From contig DYFM01000013.1 in the NCBI GenBank assembly GCA_020725175.1, positions 1 to 38,161 of the forward strand: a stretch of 38,161 bases of DNA, in the 5' to 3' direction. Both the position numbers and the translations under genes were made by a program. Source of the DNA: Candidatus Paceibacter sp. (GTDB taxonomy: Bacteria > Patescibacteriota > Patescibacteriia > Magasanikbacterales > UBA922). The notes under the pieces are model-generated. The model saw only the letters and a list, made by a program, of their open reading frames with translations. It had not been told where the DNA came from and did no database searches. Shown here piece after piece: positions 32,455 to 38,161 of this stretch (its first letter is position 1; each line of letters begins with the position of its first letter).

Positions 32455-32499
32455 TAACTTGCTAACTTGCCAACTTGCTAACCTGCTAACTTGTAAACT
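32455..32499. repeat. Short-period repeat upstream of the EVE gene
   Basis: Degenerate units of GCTAACTTGCCAACTT with a period of about 8-9 bp run almost to the start codon. The 15 extra residues of the track ORF (MLTCQLANLLTCKLT) are a translation of this repeat. Confidence 0.8.
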
Positions 32500-32503
32500 C
32501 ACT

Positions 32504-32923
32504 ATGAACTATTGGCTCCTCAAAACCGAACCCTCTACTTATTCTTGGGATGATCTTGTTCGAGATACCAAAGAAAAAGGTGGTGAAGAATGGTCGGGTG
32601 TGCGCAATTACGAAGCGCGCAATAACATGCGGAAAATGAAAAAAGGTGATCAGGTATTTATTTATCATTCAGTCGATGAAAAGTGTATTGTTGGGATTGG
32701 GAAAATTGTAAAAGAAGCTCATTCGGATTCAACCGATCCTACTGGTGTTTGGGATTGTGTAGATGTGGCTGCTGTGCATCCATTGAAACAGCGGGTAACA
32801 CTCGGTGAAATAAAACATCTCCCTGGCTGTGAGGAGATGGTGCTTTTGAAAAAAGGGAGACTTTCGGTGCAGCCGGTGACGGAGGGGGAGTGGGAGGTGA
32901 TTGTGAATGTTGATGTGCAATAA
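32504..32923 (+). CDS. EVE-domain protein
   Basis: A 139-aa EVE (PUA-like) domain protein. The typical opening MNYWLLKTEPSTYSWDDL, then WSGVRNYEARNNMRKMKKGDQVFIYHS and GIGKIVKEAHSD, match the family; EVE domains bind modified bases in DNA or RNA through an aromatic pocket. It starts at 32504, after removal of the repeat-derived lead. No fusion partner is present, so this is a stand-alone housekeeping-type EVE protein. Its ligand is unknown. Confidence 0.92.
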   Translation: MNYWLLKTEPSTYSWDDLVRDTKEKGGEEWSGVRNYEARNNMRKMKKGDQVFIYHSVDEKCIVGIGKIVKEAHSDSTDPTGVWDCVDVAAVHPLKQRVTLGEIKHLPGCEEMVLLKKGRLSVQPVTEGEWEVIVNVDVQ

Positions 32924-32931
32924 AAAATTGT

Positions 32932-32955
32932 AGAGACGCCAGGCCTGGCGTCTCT
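32932..32955. repeat. 24-bp perfect palindrome
   Basis: AGAGACGCCAGG and its complement with no spacer, the same core as the palindrome at 29376-29405. It lies between convergent genes (EVE and rlmH) but lacks a long T-run, so termination is uncertain. Confidence 0.85.
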
Positions 32956-32964
32956 GTGTATTTA

Positions 32965-33435
32965 TCAATAATGATACATCTTCCCCTTCAAAATCGTCAC
33001 CGCTCGATACAGTTGCTCCAATAAAATTGTTCGCACCATTTGGTGAGGAAAGGTAAATTGTGAAAGTGATAGTTGATGATGAGCCTTTTCGAGAATAGAA
33101 GTATGTAAACCGAGCGGTCCGCCAATAATGAAGGTGATTGTCTGTCCTTGTTCCGATTGTTTTTCGAGGAAGTTTGCAAACATCGGAGACGTATATTCTT
33201 TGCCATATTCATGAAGGGCAATGACGACACTATTGTCCGGAATCTGTGACAATATTTTTTTTGCTTCGAGCTCTTTTATTTTATCTCGATCATCGGATTC
33301 ACGAAACGATTCTTCCTTGAGCTCAGTAAATGTTATTTTGACGTATGGTTTGAGACGTTTCAAATATTCTGTTTCCGCATCGGCCCAGTAAGATTCTTTG
33401 AGTTTACCAACGGTAATGAGGTGGAGATTGAACAT
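32965..33435 (-). CDS. rlmH: 23S rRNA (pseudouridine-1915 N3) methyltransferase RlmH
   Basis: A 156-aa SPOUT methyltransferase of normal RlmH length (E. coli 155 aa). It methylates pseudouridine 1915 in helix 69 of 23S rRNA using S-adenosylmethionine. The N-terminus MFNLHLITVGKLKESYW is diagnostic. The SAM-binding trefoil knot includes FIIGGPLGL (102-110) and LSLSQFTFPHQMVRTILLEQLYRA (123-145), and the tail is KGKMYHY. The ATG at 33435 fits the family; the track ORF adds 32 N-terminal residues. Its 23S target gene lies 1.7 kb away, likely coincidence. Confidence 0.95.
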   Translation of the reverse strand: MFNLHLITVGKLKESYWADAETEYLKRLKPYVKITFTELKEESFRESDDRDKIKELEAKKILSQIPDNSVVIALHEYGKEYTSPMFANFLEKQSEQGQTITFIIGGPLGLHTSILEKAHHQLSLSQFTFPHQMVRTILLEQLYRAVTILKGKMYHY

Positions 33436-33595
33436 AAAAGTAAGAAGATAATAAAGCATGAAAACAAATAAGCAACTGATTGGATTGGCGGGTTGATAAG
33501 TCGTTGTGTTGCAAAGTGAAGGATTTAGCAATATAGCAATGCAACAATATGATAATTAAACAGGAAATAACTATTCTAACCGACGCACGTATATC

Positions 33596-34405
33596 CTATC
33601 TAACCTCCATCAATCTTTTTTCCTTCACATGTTTCAAATTCGCAATCAAAATAAAACTAATAATCACTAGAAGCGACCAAGAACTGATTTTGTGAAATGA
33701 TACCAGTGTCCAGGTGGTAAGCTGATCTGGATATTTCCAGGCACCGAGATAGGTGGAAATATTTTCAGCAATCCAGATGAAAAAAGCAATAAGTACAAAT
33801 GATACTACGAGCGGCAGGTGGTATTCTTTTTTGGAAACAGTGAAGTAGACGAGTGTATTTCCAAACAATAGAACAACCAAGAAGGCAAGAATCCAACGAA
33901 CGTCGGGAAGAAAGTGATGAGTAAAAAAATTGAGATAAATAGCAAGTGACAGGATGGCGCTTAGTTTGTAAGAAGGGACATGCACTAGTCTTAGTTTCAT
34001 GATACGCCAGGATTGGCTGATGTAGCTCCCGACTGCTGCATACATAAATCCGCTATAGAGCGGTACGCCAAACAATTTCAGATATCCAAATTCTGGATAA
34101 CTCCAAGAACCAATTGCTGGATGGGTTTTGAATACTTCAAGTAGAAAGCCGAGAACGTGAAATAAAAAAATTGTTTTTACTTCATCGATGGTTTCAATTT
34201 TGGTAATAACCAAAATACCTTGTAGTGTGAGTGCACTCAAAAACAAAAAATCATATCGGGGTAAAGGGCCAAGCGGAAGTTGGTGTGACAAAAAAAGGAG
34301 TATGAAAAATAGGCCGGCAAAGACACAGGCGCGAGCTTGTTTGAGTGTAAAGACGGCGAGTTCTTTGGTGTAGAAAATGAGTGGCTGTTTCCTAGTTTCC
34401 GGCAT
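33596..34405 (-). CDS. DUF817 (YoaT-like) integral membrane protein
   Basis: A 269-aa protein with about eight hydrophobic segments. The block SWSYPEFGYLKLFGVPLYSGFMYAAVGSYISQSWR (about 100-133) is characteristic of DUF817, whose best-known member is B. subtilis YoaT. A second conserved region near the C-terminus contains WIAENISTYLGAWKYP followed by SFHKISSWSLLVI. Function of the family is unknown. It is encoded on the minus strand after rlmH in map order and is probably an independent unit. Length is normal. Confidence 0.85.
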   Translation of the reverse strand: MPETRKQPLIFYTKELAVFTLKQARACVFAGLFFILLFLSHQLPLGPLPRYDFLFLSALTLQGILVITKIETIDEVKTIFLFHVLGFLLEVFKTHPAIGSWSYPEFGYLKLFGVPLYSGFMYAAVGSYISQSWRIMKLRLVHVPSYKLSAILSLAIYLNFFTHHFLPDVRWILAFLVVLLFGNTLVYFTVSKKEYHLPLVVSFVLIAFFIWIAENISTYLGAWKYPDQLTTWTLVSFHKISSWSLLVIISFILIANLKHVKEKRLMEVR

Positions 34406-34439
34406 ACCTGTGAATGATATTATGACTTATGCACCATGT

Positions 34440-34563
34440 TATCCTGAGCCAAAGCGAAGGATCTGTCAGTAGTTTCGTTCATGTGATTTGCAATGTACAG
34501 TATAGACATATTTCATAGTGACACTGTCAGATCTTTCGTTGCTTCCGCTCTTCATGATGACAG
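34440..34563. repeat. Imperfect fold-back repeat of the ATCCTGAGCNAAGCGAAGGATC type
   Basis: TTATCCTGAGCCAAAGCGAA with GGATCTGTCAG (34440-34470) is an imperfect inverse of ACTGTCAGATCTTTCGTTGC through TGATGACAG (34523-34563). Similar sequences are dispersed in many bacterial assemblies. Further on, TATGATGTTAATTTAATATC near 34580 is another A/T-rich palindrome. No gene is seen in 34406-34715. Confidence 0.55.
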
Positions 34564-34676
34564 CTAGGTAAGTCCTAGATATGATGTTAATTTAATATCA
34601 ATATCATAGCGAAAAAACGATGTTCTGGCTAGTGAGTACAGCTTTTGTTCAAGCCAAAAACTGGTATGTAGAAGAG

Positions 34677-34685
34677 TTATCCACA
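34677..34685 (+). promoter_or_regulatory. Perfect DnaA-box 9-mer
   Basis: TTATCCACA ends 30 bp before the -35 box of the 23S promoter. Confidence 0.45.
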
Positions 34686-34715
34686 TCTTGTAAAGGAAAT
34701 AAGGGATAAGGTCTC

Positions 34716-34744
34716 TTGACAAACTTTTTTTTGTGGTATACACT
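34716..34744 (+). promoter_or_regulatory. 23S rRNA leader promoter
   Basis: TTGACA (34716-34721), 17-bp spacer, TACACT (34739-34744), with TATAC overlapping just upstream. Initiation near 34751. Confidence 0.75.
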
Positions 34745-34750
34745 GTGGAG

Positions 34751-34971
34751 GCATTAAAAATTTAGATCATATACATCCCGCCATTCGGGCCACGTCCTAG
34801 CTACGCTTCGGACCTCTGGGAAACGGATTTCGAACATCAGATTCATAGATGTCGAAAACCGAAGAAGTTTCTTCTTACTACACTGCCATGTTGTATCAAT
34901 TACTTCACAGAGAGTTCTAAGCCGGTAAAAGACCAGTGCCCTGTTCTGACCGCTTAGAGGCGGTTTTTTTG
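34751..34971 (+). promoter_or_regulatory. Structured leader RNA with alternative terminator/antiterminator pairing
   Basis: The 220-nt leader contains a long bulged hairpin (CGGATTTCGAACATC with GATGTCGAAAACCG, about 34823-34861) and ends in ACCGC-TTAGAG-GCGGT plus TTTTTT (34949-34970). Bases 34949-34958 (ACCGCTTAGA) can instead pair over 10 bp, with one bulged C, with 34916-34926 (TCTAAGCCGGT). The two pairings exclude each other, as in attenuators. It could also be an independent small RNA ending at this terminator. It matches no riboswitch, T-box, 6S or tmRNA consensus that I recognise. Confidence 0.55.
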
Positions 34972-35149
34972 AAACGTAGATTAATACAAATCGAGACAAA
35001 TTATACAGAGAGGAATTAACCGAACGAATCATTATAATATTTTGTAATGACCCGTGCGGATGATTCTGACCGATCTTGACAATTCAAACCATGTAAAAAA
35101 TAGAGGTATAAGCATATTCAAAGAATACAAAGCACAATTATGTGTTTTC

Positions 35150-38161
<3,012 letters not shown>

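Noticed and set aside
34785-34812. preQ1-riboswitch-like CCTAGCTAC in the 23S leader
   Set aside because: The flanking stem and the A-rich 3' tail of the preQ1 consensus are missing; the sequence is better explained as a relative of the CTACGCTTCGGA repeat.
35076-35112. Second 23S promoter with TTGACA at 35076-35081
   Set aside because: No acceptable -10 lies at 16-18 bp; TATAAG is 25 bp away.

Overview
The window looks like a fragment of a small-genome candidate-phyla-radiation bacterium, most likely Parcubacteria-like. This is inferred, not proven. The support is a Cas12a-type (V-A) CRISPR repeat, a group I intron in the 23S rRNA gene, an rpoB-rpoC pair detached from rplKAJL, near absence of Shine-Dalgarno sequences, very large surface proteins, and intergenic DNA full of small palindromes and short-period repeats. 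TGA is used as a stop (yebC, the CYTH gene), so this is not a code-25 lineage. The window opens inside a CRISPR array and closes inside 23S rRNA, so both ends are incomplete.

Layout. 1-1337: type V-A array (22 repeats, 21 spacers) whose leader and cas genes would lie left of base 1, followed by a C-rich, G-quadruplex-capable tract. 1.5-2.65 kb: an AAA_14/DUF4143 ATPase with a consensus promoter. 2.75-10.7 kb: rpoB and rpoC behind a long structured leader. 11.0-12.4 kb: yebC and ruvC. 12.7-24.5 kb: a surface block with a 2559-aa secreted multidomain protein (+), a 4-TM protein (-), a 983-aa PKD-domain protein with a C-terminal anchor (-), and an unlisted 32-aa single-TM peptide (-). 24.8-25.3 kb: a candidate small RNA (-), a broken tRNA-Arg copy interrupted by two 30-nt double-hairpin elements, and the intact tRNA-Arg(UCU). 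25.4-29.0 kb: rpsO, a NYN-domain gene and pnp, with a 35-bp perfect inverted repeat before pnp. 29.2-31.3 kb: tRNA-Leu(UAG), a MazG-like gene, a YbaK/ProX deacylase, a CYTH protein and an Smr protein. 31.5-34.4 kb: a GC-rich hydrolase gene that looks acquired (-), an EVE protein (+), rlmH (-) and a DUF817 membrane protein (-). 34.7 kb to the end: a promoter, a leader with mutually exclusive terminator and antiterminator pairings, and a 23S gene with no 16S upstream, split by a compact group I intron at E. coli position 2500.

How the genes relate. Most are information-processing housekeeping: transcription (rpoBC), translation and its quality control (rpsO, tRNAs, rlmH, YbaK, 23S), RNA decay (pnp, NYN), recombination (ruvC) and nucleotide sanitation (MazG). 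The accessory layer is the CRISPR array, the surface proteins and the hydrolase. The most unusual signals are the tRNA copy interrupted by double hairpins whose stems show compensatory changes, the 23S intron that appears to end in A rather than G, and the attenuator-like 23S leader.
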